Assembly: GCF_000423545.1 (NCBI RefSeq)
Contig: NZ_AUIE01000039.1
Span: 1 to 47,626 of the forward strand
DNA: 47,626 nucleotides
Direction: 5' to 3'
DNA from: Metapseudomonas resinovorans DSM 21078
GTDB taxonomy: Bacteria > Pseudomonadota > Gammaproteobacteria > Pseudomonadales > Pseudomonadaceae
Shown here: positions 7,801 through 15,765 of the stretch, in pieces
Layout of the letters: the number at the start of each line of letters is the position of its first letter
How positions within the stretch are numbered: the stretch's first letter is position 1
The notes under the pieces: model-generated
Told to the model about the DNA's origin: nothing
The model's database searches: none
The model's input: only the letters and a program-made list of their open reading frames with translations
Program-made: the position numbers and the translations under genes

Positions 7801-10347
7801 ATGTCTGCCATGAGCCGCTTCGAAACCTTTGCCCACCTGCCCCGTCTGCCGGCGTTGCATGCCCCGCGTCCACGCCTGTGCGAGCGCCTGCTCGCTTCCA
7901 CGTCACGCCTGCGTCTGCTCTGCGCGCCCGCTGGCAGCGGCAAGAGCGTCCTGCTGATGGAGTGCGCGGCACGCCGCCCGAGCGATTGCACGGTACATTG
8001 GCTGCCCCTGGGGGGACGGGAACGAACGGTCGCCGAGTTCTGCGCAATGTTGGCGGACGCCCTGGGAATCGCGGTTGCGGATGAAGAGGGCCTGGTGCGT
8101 GCATTGGCTGCCTGGAACACGCCCACCTGGTTGATGCTGGATGACTACTGTCGTCGGCCCAACGCTGAGCTCGATGCCTGCCTGGATCGTTTACTGAATG
8201 CCAGCAGTTCGTCCGTGAGCTGGTGGCTCAGCGGTCGTCGCCGTCCTTCCTGCAATTTGCCGCGCCTGTTGATCGACGGCGAACTGCTGGAGTTGGACGC
8301 CAACGCCCTGGCCTTCGAGCGCGGTGAATTGCTCAAGCTGCTCGCCCAATCACCCCTGGACTGGCCCGGCGATGCCGCCAGTCGGCTGCTGGAAAGTACC
8401 GGCGGTTGGTGCGCGGGCCTGCGCATGGCCTTGCTCGAACCACCGGAGTGGGGCTTTGCCGAGTACGGCAGCGGTATCGGCCATTCCGCCACATTGGCGG
8501 CGTACCTCGACCATGAACTGTTTTCCAGCCTCGACGCCGAGCAGATCGAGGCCTGGCATGCGTTGGTGCATTTGCCGCGTTTCAACGCGGCGCTCTGCGA
8601 CCACCTGTTCGGCAACCGAGCAGGCGCTGTGTTGCTGCGAGATCTGCAGGCGCTGGGCAGCTTCATCGAACCGTTGGCCGAGCAACCCGGCTGGTTCCGC
8701 GTGTTTGCACCGCTGGCCAGCAAGATGCGGGCACGGGATGCACAGGCCGGTCGCGGCTGGCACCTGCGCGCCTGCCAGTGGTTTGCCGCGCAGGGTGAAT
8801 GGCAGACCGCCGTCGAACATGCACTGGAAGCCGGCCAGCCGGAAGCCGCCGTCAGCCTGCTGCAGCATCTGGGCGTCGAACATTTGTTCCAGGGACGCAA
8901 CGTTGCCTTGCTGCTGCGCCTGAATCGGGAAGTCGACGAAAACCTGCTGCTGGTTTCGCCCCATTGCATGCGCATGCTGGCCGGCGCGTTGCTGTTCTCC
9001 GGGCAACTGGACGAGGCGGCGGCCTGTATCGCCGAACAGGCGCGCTTCCTGCCGCAGCCGGATGCAGCATCGCAGCAGGCACTGGTGGCGTACTGGCAGG
9101 CGCAGTACGGGTTGCTGGCGCACCTGCAGGGCGACTCCCCCGGTGCCCGCCTGCACCTGCGCGAGGCGCTGGACGTCTTGCCCGAATCTGCCTGGGAACA
9201 GAGCCTGATCTGCTACTCCGGCCTTACCCAGCAGGCGTTGCTGGACGGCAAGCTGGACGATGCCCAGGGCCTCAATCGCGAGGCCCTGCTGTTGGCGCGC
9301 AGTCATGGCAACCTGCTGATGGAGGCGTTTCTCGAACTGGACCATGCGCAGATCCTCGAACATCGAGGCGCATTGCTGCGTGCCGACGCGGTGCTTGAGC
9401 GGGCGCAGGACTTCCTGGCGCCCCAGGCGCGGCTGGCCAGCCCGCTGCTCGGCCGCCTGGCGCTGCGGCGCGGCCGCCTCGCCTTGCGCCAGGGCAACGA
9501 CGAACGGGCCCGCGAGCATTACCAGTACGGCTTGCAAGAGGCCCGCAGTTGCGGCGACTACCGTGCCCTCTTCGGATTCCTCGGCCTGGCCACGCTGGAT
9601 GCTAACCGCCGAGCGTTCGATTCGGCCTTCGATCGTCTGCGGGAAGCCGAGCGCCTGATGCAGATGCGTCATATCCCCGAGCGCGTCTACCGCGCGGTGT
9701 TGCTGCAAGTCAGTAGCAGCCTGCTGCTGATGCAAGGGCGCAGTGGCCAGGCGCGTCATGCGCTGTTGCGGGTGCTCAAGCATTTCCGTGGCGAGCATGC
9801 GGTGCAGGCGCCACCGGCGACCCTCGACCTGATTCCACGCATCGAATGGCACCTCGCCCTGGCCGAGCTTTACGAGGGGGAGGTGTTCAACGCCCGGCAG
9901 CGCCTGCTCGGGCAGTTGCACAAAGCCCGCGAGGCCGGCATGCCGGCGCTGGAAGTCGAGATTCACGTAGCGTTGGCCGAATGCGAGTACCTGGCCGGCG
10001 ACCTCGACACGGCCGCGACCCAGCTACGCGATGGCCTGACCCTGGCCAACCAGATCAACCTGCAGCAGCCGCTGCGCGAGCTGCAATTGCGTCAACCGGA
10101 CATGCTCAGGGCCCTGGGCATGGAGGACGGCGATGACGCTGTCGAGGGCGCCGTTGGGCCACTCAGCCAGCGCGAGCTGGAAGTCCTCGGGTTGATCGCT
10201 CAAGGCAGTTCCAACCAGGAAATCGCCGAACGCCTGTTCATCTCGCTGCACACCGTGAAGACCCACGCCCGACGCATCAACGGCAAGCTGGGGGTGAAGC
10301 GGCGGACCCAGGCGGTGGCGCACGCCAAGTCATTGGGGCTGATGTAA
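7801..10347 (+). CDS. MalT-type LuxR-family transcriptional regulator (STAND ATPase)
   Basis: An 848-residue regulator from ATG 7801 (MSAMSRFETF), with AAAAGG nine bases upstream; an in-frame GTG at 7759 is less likely. The Walker A loop CAPAGSGKSVLL is at 41-52 and a Walker B-like TWLMLDDYC is near 115-123. A long TPR-like helical middle follows. The last 65 residues are a LuxR/GerE helix-turn-helix (LSQRELEVLGLIAQG, then NQEIAERLFISLHTVKTHAR). This is the MalT/LAL architecture, in which ligand binding drives ATP-dependent oligomerisation and activation. It lies immediately after the DUF1302/DUF1329 operon and probably controls it or the catabolic genes downstream. The inducer is unknown. 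Confidence 0.9.
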   Translation: MSAMSRFETFAHLPRLPALHAPRPRLCERLLASTSRLRLLCAPAGSGKSVLLMECAARRPSDCTVHWLPLGGRERTVAEFCAMLADALGIAVADEEGLVRALAAWNTPTWLMLDDYCRRPNAELDACLDRLLNASSSSVSWWLSGRRRPSCNLPRLLIDGELLELDANALAFERGELLKLLAQSPLDWPGDAASRLLESTGGWCAGLRMALLEPPEWGFAEYGSGIGHSATLAAYLDHELFSSLDAEQIEAWHALVHLPRFNAALCDHLFGNRAGAVLLRDLQALGSFIEPLAEQPGWFRVFAPLASKMRARDAQAGRGWHLRACQWFAAQGEWQTAVEHALEAGQPEAAVSLLQHLGVEHLFQGRNVALLLRLNREVDENLLLVSPHCMRMLAGALLFSGQLDEAAACIAEQARFLPQPDAASQQALVAYWQAQYGLLAHLQGDSPGARLHLREALDVLPESAWEQSLICYSGLTQQALLDGKLDDAQGLNREALLLARSHGNLLMEAFLELDHAQILEHRGALLRADAVLERAQDFLAPQARLASPLLGRLALRRGRLALRQGNDERAREHYQYGLQEARSCGDYRALFGFLGLATLDANRRAFDSAFDRLREAERLMQMRHIPERVYRAVLLQVSSSLLLMQGRSGQARHALLRVLKHFRGEHAVQAPPATLDLIPRIEWHLALAELYEGEVFNARQRLLGQLHKAREAGMPALEVEIHVALAECEYLAGDLDTAATQLRDGLTLANQINLQQPLRELQLRQPDMLRALGMEDGDDAVEGAVGPLSQRELEVLGLIAQGSSNQEIAERLFISLHTVKTHARRINGKLGVKRRTQAVAHAKSLGLM

Positions 10348-10355
10348 ATCCGGAC

Positions 10356-11159
10356 TCAGTGCAGCGGCTGGACATGCCCCAGCCGACGCAGGCGCTGGGC
10401 CAGTTGCAGGTGCTGGGCGGGGTTGTCGCAGAGCAGCAGGGCGCGCTCCAGGTCATAGCGTTCCGCCTGGGGGCAATCCAGGCGCTGGTAGATGTCGGCA
10501 CGCGCCAGGTGGTCGTGCATGTTTGGCGGGCCGAGCAACAGCACGCGCTCAGCGTCCTTCAGCGCGGCCAGGGACTCGCCCGCTTCCAGGTGCAGCATGC
10601 GCAGGTTGCGCGACAGGCGCTGGATCATTTCCCGTGCGCTGGCGGTTTGCAGGTGCGCGGCCTGGAGTTCGGCCTGTGGACCCTGCACCCGCACCAGCAG
10701 GTCGCGGCAGTCGCGGGTGTAGAGGCGGCGTCCGCTGCACGGGTCGAGCAGGTGGTCGGCGCCCGGCACGCGCAGCAGGAAGTGGCCGGGGAAACTGACG
10801 CCGGACAGCGGAATGCCCAATCGGGCGGCCAGCTCCAGGGCGATCAGCGCCAGGGATAGCGGTTGTCCGCGTCGCCGCGTCAGCACCTGGGGCAGTAGCG
10901 CAGCGTGCGGGCGCAGGGGCGTGTCGTCGTCCTCATGGAAGTCCAGCTCATTCAGGCGCCGCAGCAGGGGTTGGGCCAGCTCCGCTGGCGCCAGGTTCGG
11001 CAGGCCGGCGGCCACCAGCTGGAGCAGACCGCCGAAATCCCGCAGCACCTGCTCCGGGTCGAGGCGAGGGTCATGCTCGGCGGCAATCCACAGGGCCGAC
11101 TCCAGCATCGCCGGAGGGTCGCGTTCGAGGCAGGCTAGACAGCGTTGGCGCGGATCCAT
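10356..11159 (-). CDS. SirB1-family protein (transglutaminase-like plus TPR)
   Basis: A 267-residue protein starting at ATG 11159, with GGAG eight bases upstream; another ATG at 11165 would add two residues. The segment RRGQPLSLALIALELAARLG, followed by GVSFPGHFLLRVPG, is the SirB1/transglutaminase-like core. A C-terminal tetratricopeptide-like half (about 185-265) ends RLRRLGHVQPLH. The family's function is not established; members lack a clear complete catalytic triad. It is convergent with the LuxR regulator (9-base gap) and divergent from leucine dehydrogenase. Confidence 0.85.
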   Translation of the reverse strand: MDPRQRCLACLERDPPAMLESALWIAAEHDPRLDPEQVLRDFGGLLQLVAAGLPNLAPAELAQPLLRRLNELDFHEDDDTPLRPHAALLPQVLTRRRGQPLSLALIALELAARLGIPLSGVSFPGHFLLRVPGADHLLDPCSGRRLYTRDCRDLLVRVQGPQAELQAAHLQTASAREMIQRLSRNLRMLHLEAGESLAALKDAERVLLLGPPNMHDHLARADIYQRLDCPQAERYDLERALLLCDNPAQHLQLAQRLRRLGHVQPLH

Positions 11160-11288
11160 GGGCATCTCCGAAGGGTTGATTCCTTGTAGCCAACTGGTTG
11201 ATTTTCGTCCAGTAGTGGCACCCGCCGTGGTTATCTCGGCACCTCGGCTTATGCCCGGATACGAGGGGGCGGACGGCGAAGCTCGGCC

Positions 11289-11294
11289 TATACT
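11289..11294 (+). promoter_or_regulatory. possible -10 box of leucine dehydrogenase operon
   Basis: TATACT lies 28 bases before the start codon of the leucine dehydrogenase gene, at the right place for a -10 element, with an AGGAAGGGAG ribosome site (11307-11316) between. No good -35 hexamer is visible, which would fit an activator-dependent promoter. Confidence 0.4.
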
Positions 11295-11322
11295 GGCCCT
11301 AACGTCAGGAAGGGAGCCCGCC

Positions 11323-12342
11323 ATGTTCGCCATGATGGAAAACGCCCGGCTGGAGGCGCTGCACCTCGCCAACGATCCTGTCACCGGACTCAAGGCCATC
11401 ATCGCCATCCACAACACTCGCCTCGGTCCGGCCCTTGGCGGTTGCCGATACCTCGCCTATCCCGATGATGAAAGCGCCATCCGCGATGCCATCCGCCTCG
11501 CCCAGGGCATGAGCTACAAGGCCGCCCTGGCCGGTCTCGACCAGGGGGGCGGCAAGGCGGTGATCATCCGGTCGGCCCACGTGAATGACCGTGCTGCGCT
11601 GTTCGAAGCCTTCGGGCGCATGATCGAGTCCCTGGGCGGCCGCTACATCACCGCCGTGGACAGCGGCACGTCCAGTGCCGACATGGACTGCATCGCCCAG
11701 CAGACCAGCCATGTCACCAGCACCACCGCCGCTGGCGACCCCTCGCCGCACACCGCGCTCGGGGTCTTCGCCGGTATCCGTGCCACCGCCCATGCGCGCC
11801 TCGGCAGCGATGACCTGGAAGGCCTGCGCGTTGCCGTGCAGGGCCTCGGCCATGTGGGCTATGCCCTGGCTGAACAGCTCCATGCAGTGGGCGCCGAACT
11901 GCTGGTCAGCGACCTCGACACCGGCCGCGTGCAACTGGCAATAGAGCAACTGGGCGCCCAACCGGTGGCGGCCGACGCCTTCCTCACCACCCCGTGTGAC
12001 ATCCTTGCGCCGTGCGGCCTCGGCGGCATTCTCAATGCCCAGACCGTGGGCCAGTTGCGTTGCGCGGCGGTGGCTGGAGCGGCCAATAACCAGCTCGCCA
12101 GTTCCGAGATCGCCGACGAGATGGAAGCGCGCGGCATCCTTTATGCGCCGGACTACGTGATCAACTCCGGCGGGCTCATCTACGTCGCCCTCAAGCACAA
12201 GGGCGCCGGTTTGCCGGCGATCACCGCGCACCTGTCGCGGATCAGCCAGCGCCTCACCGAGATCTACGCGCACGCCCAGGCCGACAAGCGATCCCCCGCA
12301 CGGGTCGCCGACGCCCTGGCCGAGCGCCTGTTGTTCGGCTGA
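11323..12342 (+). CDS. ldh: leucine (branched-chain amino acid) dehydrogenase
   Basis: A 339-residue member of the Glu/Leu/Phe/Val dehydrogenase family, with ATG 11323 after a strong AGGAAGGGAG site. The substrate-binding lysine is K66 in GMSYKAALAGLD and the catalytic lysine is K78 in QGGGKAVI. The C-terminal NAD domain carries VAVQGLGHVGYALAEQL (about 170-190), and PCGLGGILN matches the family's 'PCALG-x-x-N'. It should convert leucine, valine or isoleucine to the 2-oxoacid with NAD+, releasing ammonia. Genes for a 2-oxoacid dehydrogenase follow on the same strand, so product and next enzyme match. In PAO1 this corresponds to ldh (PA3418, from memory). Confidence 0.92.
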   Translation: MFAMMENARLEALHLANDPVTGLKAIIAIHNTRLGPALGGCRYLAYPDDESAIRDAIRLAQGMSYKAALAGLDQGGGKAVIIRSAHVNDRAALFEAFGRMIESLGGRYITAVDSGTSSADMDCIAQQTSHVTSTTAAGDPSPHTALGVFAGIRATAHARLGSDDLEGLRVAVQGLGHVGYALAEQLHAVGAELLVSDLDTGRVQLAIEQLGAQPVAADAFLTTPCDILAPCGLGGILNAQTVGQLRCAAVAGAANNQLASSEIADEMEARGILYAPDYVINSGGLIYVALKHKGAGLPAITAHLSRISQRLTEIYAHAQADKRSPARVADALAERLLFG

Positions 12343-12434
12343 ACGGCCGCCAACCAGCGGCCCGGCCCGTTAGCTCCCGGAGCCACAAGCCCCGGGCCCT
12401 GTGCAGGCACCCAAAAGGTGTAAGGAGAATTGCC

Positions 12435-13529
12435 ATGTCCAACCGGATCGAACTGCCCTACACGCGCGTCCTCGACCCCGAGGGACGGCTGGTCGGCGAA
12501 CTGCCGGCCTGGGCCGACGACTTCAACCTGCTCACCGACCTCTACCGCCGCATGGTGCTGACCCGCCTCTTCGACCAGAAGGCGGTGGCCCTGCAGCGTA
12601 CCGGCCGTATCGGCACCTACGCGCCGACCCTGGGCCAGGAAGCCATCGGCGTCGCCATCGGCAGCCTGATGCGTGGTGAAGACGTGCTGGTGCCCTACTA
12701 CCGCGACACCGCCGTGCAACTGATGCGCGGCGTGCGCATGGAAGAAATCCTCCTCTACTGGGGCGGCGACGAACGCGGCAGCGACTTCCAGGACCCGCGC
12801 TCGAAAGAGGACTTCCCCATCTGCGTACCCATCGCCACCCAGGCCCTGCATGCCTGCGGCGTAGCCACCGCAATCAAGATCCGCGGCCAGCACCGCGCGG
12901 TGGTGACCACCTGCGGGGATGGCGCCACCAGCAAGGGTGACTTCCTCGAAGCCCTCAACGTGGCCGGTGCCTGGCAGTTGCCGGTGCTTTTCGTGGTGAA
13001 CAACAACCAGTGGGCGATCTCGGTGCCCCGGCGTATCCAGAGCGGCGCGCCGACCCTGGCGCAGAAGGCCATCGGCGCCGGCTTCCATGGCGAACAGGTG
13101 GACGGCAACGACGTGCTGGCCGTCTACGACCGCGTGCAATGGGCGCTCGACCGTGCTCGCCACGGCAAGGGGCCGGTCCTGCTGGAGTGCATCAGCTACC
13201 GCCTGGGGGATCACACCACCGCCGACGATGCCACCCGCTACCGCAGCGCCGAGGAGGTCAAGGCCGCCTGGCAGGAAGAGCCGATCAAGCGCCTGCAGGC
13301 TTTCCTGGCTGGCCACCGGGTCTGGGACGAAGGCCGCGAGCAGGCACTGATCGCCGACTGCCAGCGCCAGGTGCAGGCGGCTGTGGATAACTTCGAGACG
13401 ATTGGCACCCAACCGGTGGACTCGGTGCTCGACCACGTCTACGCCCGCTGGCCGGCTGCACTGGGCGATCAGCGGGAAATGCTGATGGAACGGGTCGCCC
13501 GTCGCGAAGAAGGAGGTCGCCATGAGTAA
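12435..13529 (+). CDS. 2-oxoacid dehydrogenase E1 component, alpha subunit
   Basis: A 364-residue protein with AAGGAG before ATG 12435. The thiamine diphosphate motif runs from GDGATSKGDF (161-170) to NNNQWAIS (189-196), the canonical GDG...NN spacing. SYRLGDHTTADDATRY is the phosphorylation-loop region shared by pyruvate and branched-chain E1-alpha proteins. It decarboxylates a 2-oxoacid and passes the acyl group to the lipoyl arm of E2. Annotated homologues are often called pyruvate dehydrogenase, but the neighbouring leucine dehydrogenase favours branched-chain 2-oxoacids. It overlaps the E1-beta gene by eight bases. Confidence 0.93.
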   Translation: MSNRIELPYTRVLDPEGRLVGELPAWADDFNLLTDLYRRMVLTRLFDQKAVALQRTGRIGTYAPTLGQEAIGVAIGSLMRGEDVLVPYYRDTAVQLMRGVRMEEILLYWGGDERGSDFQDPRSKEDFPICVPIATQALHACGVATAIKIRGQHRAVVTTCGDGATSKGDFLEALNVAGAWQLPVLFVVNNNQWAISVPRRIQSGAPTLAQKAIGAGFHGEQVDGNDVLAVYDRVQWALDRARHGKGPVLLECISYRLGDHTTADDATRYRSAEEVKAAWQEEPIKRLQAFLAGHRVWDEGREQALIADCQRQVQAAVDNFETIGTQPVDSVLDHVYARWPAALGDQREMLMERVARREEGGRHE

Positions 13530-14523
13530 CCTCAACGCCACCACGGAAAAACGTGCCCTGCTGGAAGCCGTGAACATGGCCCTGCACCGCGCCATGCAGG
13601 AAGACGAGAACGTCGTCATCCTCGGCGAGGATGTGGGCATCAACGGCGGCGTGTTCCGCGCCACCCTCGGCCTGCGCGACCGCTTCGGCTTCAAGCGGGT
13701 GATCGACACCCCGCTGGCGGAAACCATGATCGCTGGCCTGGCTGTTGGTATGGCCGCCCAGGGCCTGAAACCGGTGATGGAAATCCAGTTCCTCGGCTTC
13801 ATCTACGCCGCCATGGAACACCTGGTGTCCCACGCCAGCCGCATCCGTTGCCGCACCCGTGGCCGGTTGACCTGCCCGATGGTGCTGCGCAGCCCCATGG
13901 GCGCCGGCATCCGCGCGCCGGAGCACCACAGCGAAAGCACCGAAGCGCTGTTCGCCCACATCCCCGGCCTGCGCGTGGTCATCCCGTCCTCGCCGGCGCG
14001 GGCCTATGGCCTGCTGCTGGCGGCCATCGATGACCCGGACCCGGTGATCTTCCTCGAACCTACCCGGCTCTATCGGATGAACCCGCAACCGATCATCGAC
14101 GATGGCAAGCGCCTGCCCCTGGACAGCTGCTTCACCCTGCGCGAGGGCTCGGACATCACCCTGATCAGTTGGGGCGCCAGCGTTCATGAAACCCTGCAGG
14201 CAGCCGCACGTCTGGAAGAACAGGGCGTGTCGGTCGAAGTGATAGACGTCGCCTGCATCAAGCCGCTGGACCTCGACACCCTGGAAGCCTCGGTGCGCAA
14301 GACCGGTCGCTGCGTGATCGTCCATGAGGCTCCGCGCAGCTGCGGGGTGGGCGCGGAGATCGCCGCCAGCCTCTACGAGCGCGCGCTGCTCGACCTGCAG
14401 GCGCCGATCCAGCGGGTCACCGCGCCGGACATACCGCCGCCGCTGTATCGCCTGGAACAGCTCTATTTCCCCAGCCCCGAGGACATCCTCGCGGCCTGCG
14501 ACCTGGTGCTGAACTACGCCTGA
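13522..14523 (+). CDS. 2-oxoacid dehydrogenase E1 component, beta subunit
   Basis: A 333-residue transketolase-like subunit. ATG 13522 lies inside the end of E1-alpha with AAGGAGG upstream, pointing to translational coupling for an alpha2-beta2 E1. The N-terminal LGEDVGINGGVFRATLGL and VIDTPLAETMIAGLAVGMAA are the classic beta-subunit TPP-contact regions; RSPMGAGIRAPEHHSES follows. The C-terminal transketolase domain includes VEVIDVACIKPLDLDTLEAS. It pairs with the upstream alpha subunit and the downstream E2. Confidence 0.93.
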   Translation: MSNLNATTEKRALLEAVNMALHRAMQEDENVVILGEDVGINGGVFRATLGLRDRFGFKRVIDTPLAETMIAGLAVGMAAQGLKPVMEIQFLGFIYAAMEHLVSHASRIRCRTRGRLTCPMVLRSPMGAGIRAPEHHSESTEALFAHIPGLRVVIPSSPARAYGLLLAAIDDPDPVIFLEPTRLYRMNPQPIIDDGKRLPLDSCFTLREGSDITLISWGASVHETLQAAARLEEQGVSVEVIDVACIKPLDLDTLEASVRKTGRCVIVHEAPRSCGVGAEIAASLYERALLDLQAPIQRVTAPDIPPPLYRLEQLYFPSPEDILAACDLVLNYA

Positions 14524-14538
14524 GACGAGGAGCGTACG

Positions 14539-15645
14539 ATGAAATACTTCAAACTGCCCGACCTGGGCGAAGGCCTGCAGGAAGCGGAAATCGTCCAGTG
14601 GCACGTGAAGGCGGGGGACAACGTCAGGGCCGACCAACTGCTCGTCTCGGTGGAAACCGCCAAGGCCCTGGTGGACATTCCGGCGCCCCACGATGGCGTA
14701 GTGGCGAAGACCTTCGGCAAGGAAGGCGACATCCTCCACGTCGGCGAACCACTGCTCGGCTATGAGGGCGAGGACGCTGACGCCGGCACCGTAGTGGGTC
14801 GCCTGGAAGGCGGCGGCAATGCCCAGGCCGACCGCTTCTTCGTCGGCGCCGCACCCTCCACCCGCGAACACCTGGCGCCGCGCGCCACCCCGGCGGTGCG
14901 CCAACTGGCCCGGCAGGTGGGGGTGGAGCTGGCAGCCCTGGCCGGCTCAGGCCCTGATGGCCTGGTCACCCGCGCCGATGTGGAGCAGGCCGCGCAAACG
15001 GCCCGTGACAGCTTCGGTGGCGAACGGTTGCGCGGCGTGCGTCGCAGCATGGCGATCAACATGGCGCGTTCCCACGCCGAAGTGGTGCCGGTGACCATCT
15101 TCGGCGATGCCGACCTGCACCGCTGGCCGGAAGCCCGCGATCCGCTGATCCGCCTGGGCAAGGCCATCGCCGCGGCCTGCGAGGTGGAGCCGATCCTCAA
15201 CAGTTGGTTCGACGGCCGCGCGCTGTCCATCCGCCAGCACGACAAGCTCGACCTCGGCATCGCCGTCGACACGCCGGATGGGCTCTTCGTGCCGGTGCTG
15301 CGTAATGTCGGTGGGCGCAGCGCGGAGGACCTGAAGGAGGGCATGGCGCGGCTGCGGGCGGACGTGAAAGCGCGCTCGATCCCGCCGCAGGAAATGATGG
15401 GCGCCACCATTACGCTGTCCAACTTCGGCACCCTGTTCGGCCGCTACGCCAACCCGGTGGTGGTGCCGCCCCAGGTGGCGATCATCGGCGCCGGCGGCAT
15501 CCGCGACGAGGTGGTGGCCTGGCAGGGCAAGGTGGAAATCCACCCGGTGCTGCCGCTGTCGCTGACCTTCGACCACCGGGCGGTAACCGGTGGCGAGGCG
15601 GCGCGGTTCCTCAAGGCGCTGGTGCAGGCATTGGAGCTGCCGTAA
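14539..15645 (+). CDS. 2-oxoacid dehydrogenase E2 component (lipoyl acyltransferase)
   Basis: A 368-residue protein with GAGGAG before ATG 14539. Residues 1-80 are one lipoyl domain with the lipoylated lysine K42 in SVETAKALVDIP. Residues about 115-150 are the E1/E3-binding domain (RATPAVRQLARQVGVE). The rest is the acyltransferase core. The active-site motif reads FDHRAVTGGEAARF: catalytic His 346 is present, but the residue four on (usually Asp, or Asn in some E2p) is Thr 350. No lipoamide dehydrogenase (E3) gene follows, so E3 must be supplied from elsewhere. The acyl group is probably branched-chain, but pyruvate cannot be excluded. Confidence 0.92.
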   Translation: MKYFKLPDLGEGLQEAEIVQWHVKAGDNVRADQLLVSVETAKALVDIPAPHDGVVAKTFGKEGDILHVGEPLLGYEGEDADAGTVVGRLEGGGNAQADRFFVGAAPSTREHLAPRATPAVRQLARQVGVELAALAGSGPDGLVTRADVEQAAQTARDSFGGERLRGVRRSMAINMARSHAEVVPVTIFGDADLHRWPEARDPLIRLGKAIAAACEVEPILNSWFDGRALSIRQHDKLDLGIAVDTPDGLFVPVLRNVGGRSAEDLKEGMARLRADVKARSIPPQEMMGATITLSNFGTLFGRYANPVVVPPQVAIIGAGGIRDEVVAWQGKVEIHPVLPLSLTFDHRAVTGGEAARFLKALVQALELP

Positions 15646-15654
15646 GGCAAGAGG

Positions 15655-15707
15655 CGGGCAGGCCTGCGGCCTGCATGGCGAATGAATTCGCCTCTACAGG
15701 GCTGTGC
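15655..15707. repeat. dispersed repeat with GGCGAATGAATTCGCC core
   Basis: GGCAGGCCTGCGGCCTGCAT, then GGCGAATGAATTCGCC (15678-15693) and CTACAGGGCTGTGCC. A close relative, in the same orientation and with the same GGGCTGTGCC tail, lies at 23121-23180, and shorter versions lie near 1217 and 29050. Confidence 0.7.
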
Positions 15708-15725
15708 CAAAGATCGGCTTGGAGT

Positions 15726-15751
15726 CCCCTCTCCCTTTTCCGGGAGAGGGG
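15726..15751. terminator. CCCCTCTCCC hairpin between E2 and transporter genes
   Basis: A perfect ten-base stem, CCCCTCTCCC (15726-15735) with GGGAGAGGGG (15742-15751) and loop TTTTCC, lies between two converging genes. It lacks a T run, so a terminator role is inferred from position. Similar hairpins occur at 23275-23311 and 47366-47390. Confidence 0.5.
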
Positions 15752-15765
15752 CTGGGACGCGGGCC

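Noticed and set aside
8350-9966. 538-codon minus-strand frame inside the MalT-type regulator
   Set aside because: Antisense shadow of a well-supported gene; low-complexity Gln/Ala/Arg composition.
12264-13802. 512-codon minus-strand frame over E1-alpha
   Set aside because: Shadow of E1-alpha; the sense strand carries the TPP motif and operon spacing.
13285-14904. 539-codon minus-strand frame across the E1-beta gene
   Set aside because: Antisense to the E1 and E2 genes with clear TPP and lipoyl motifs; no recognisable protein.
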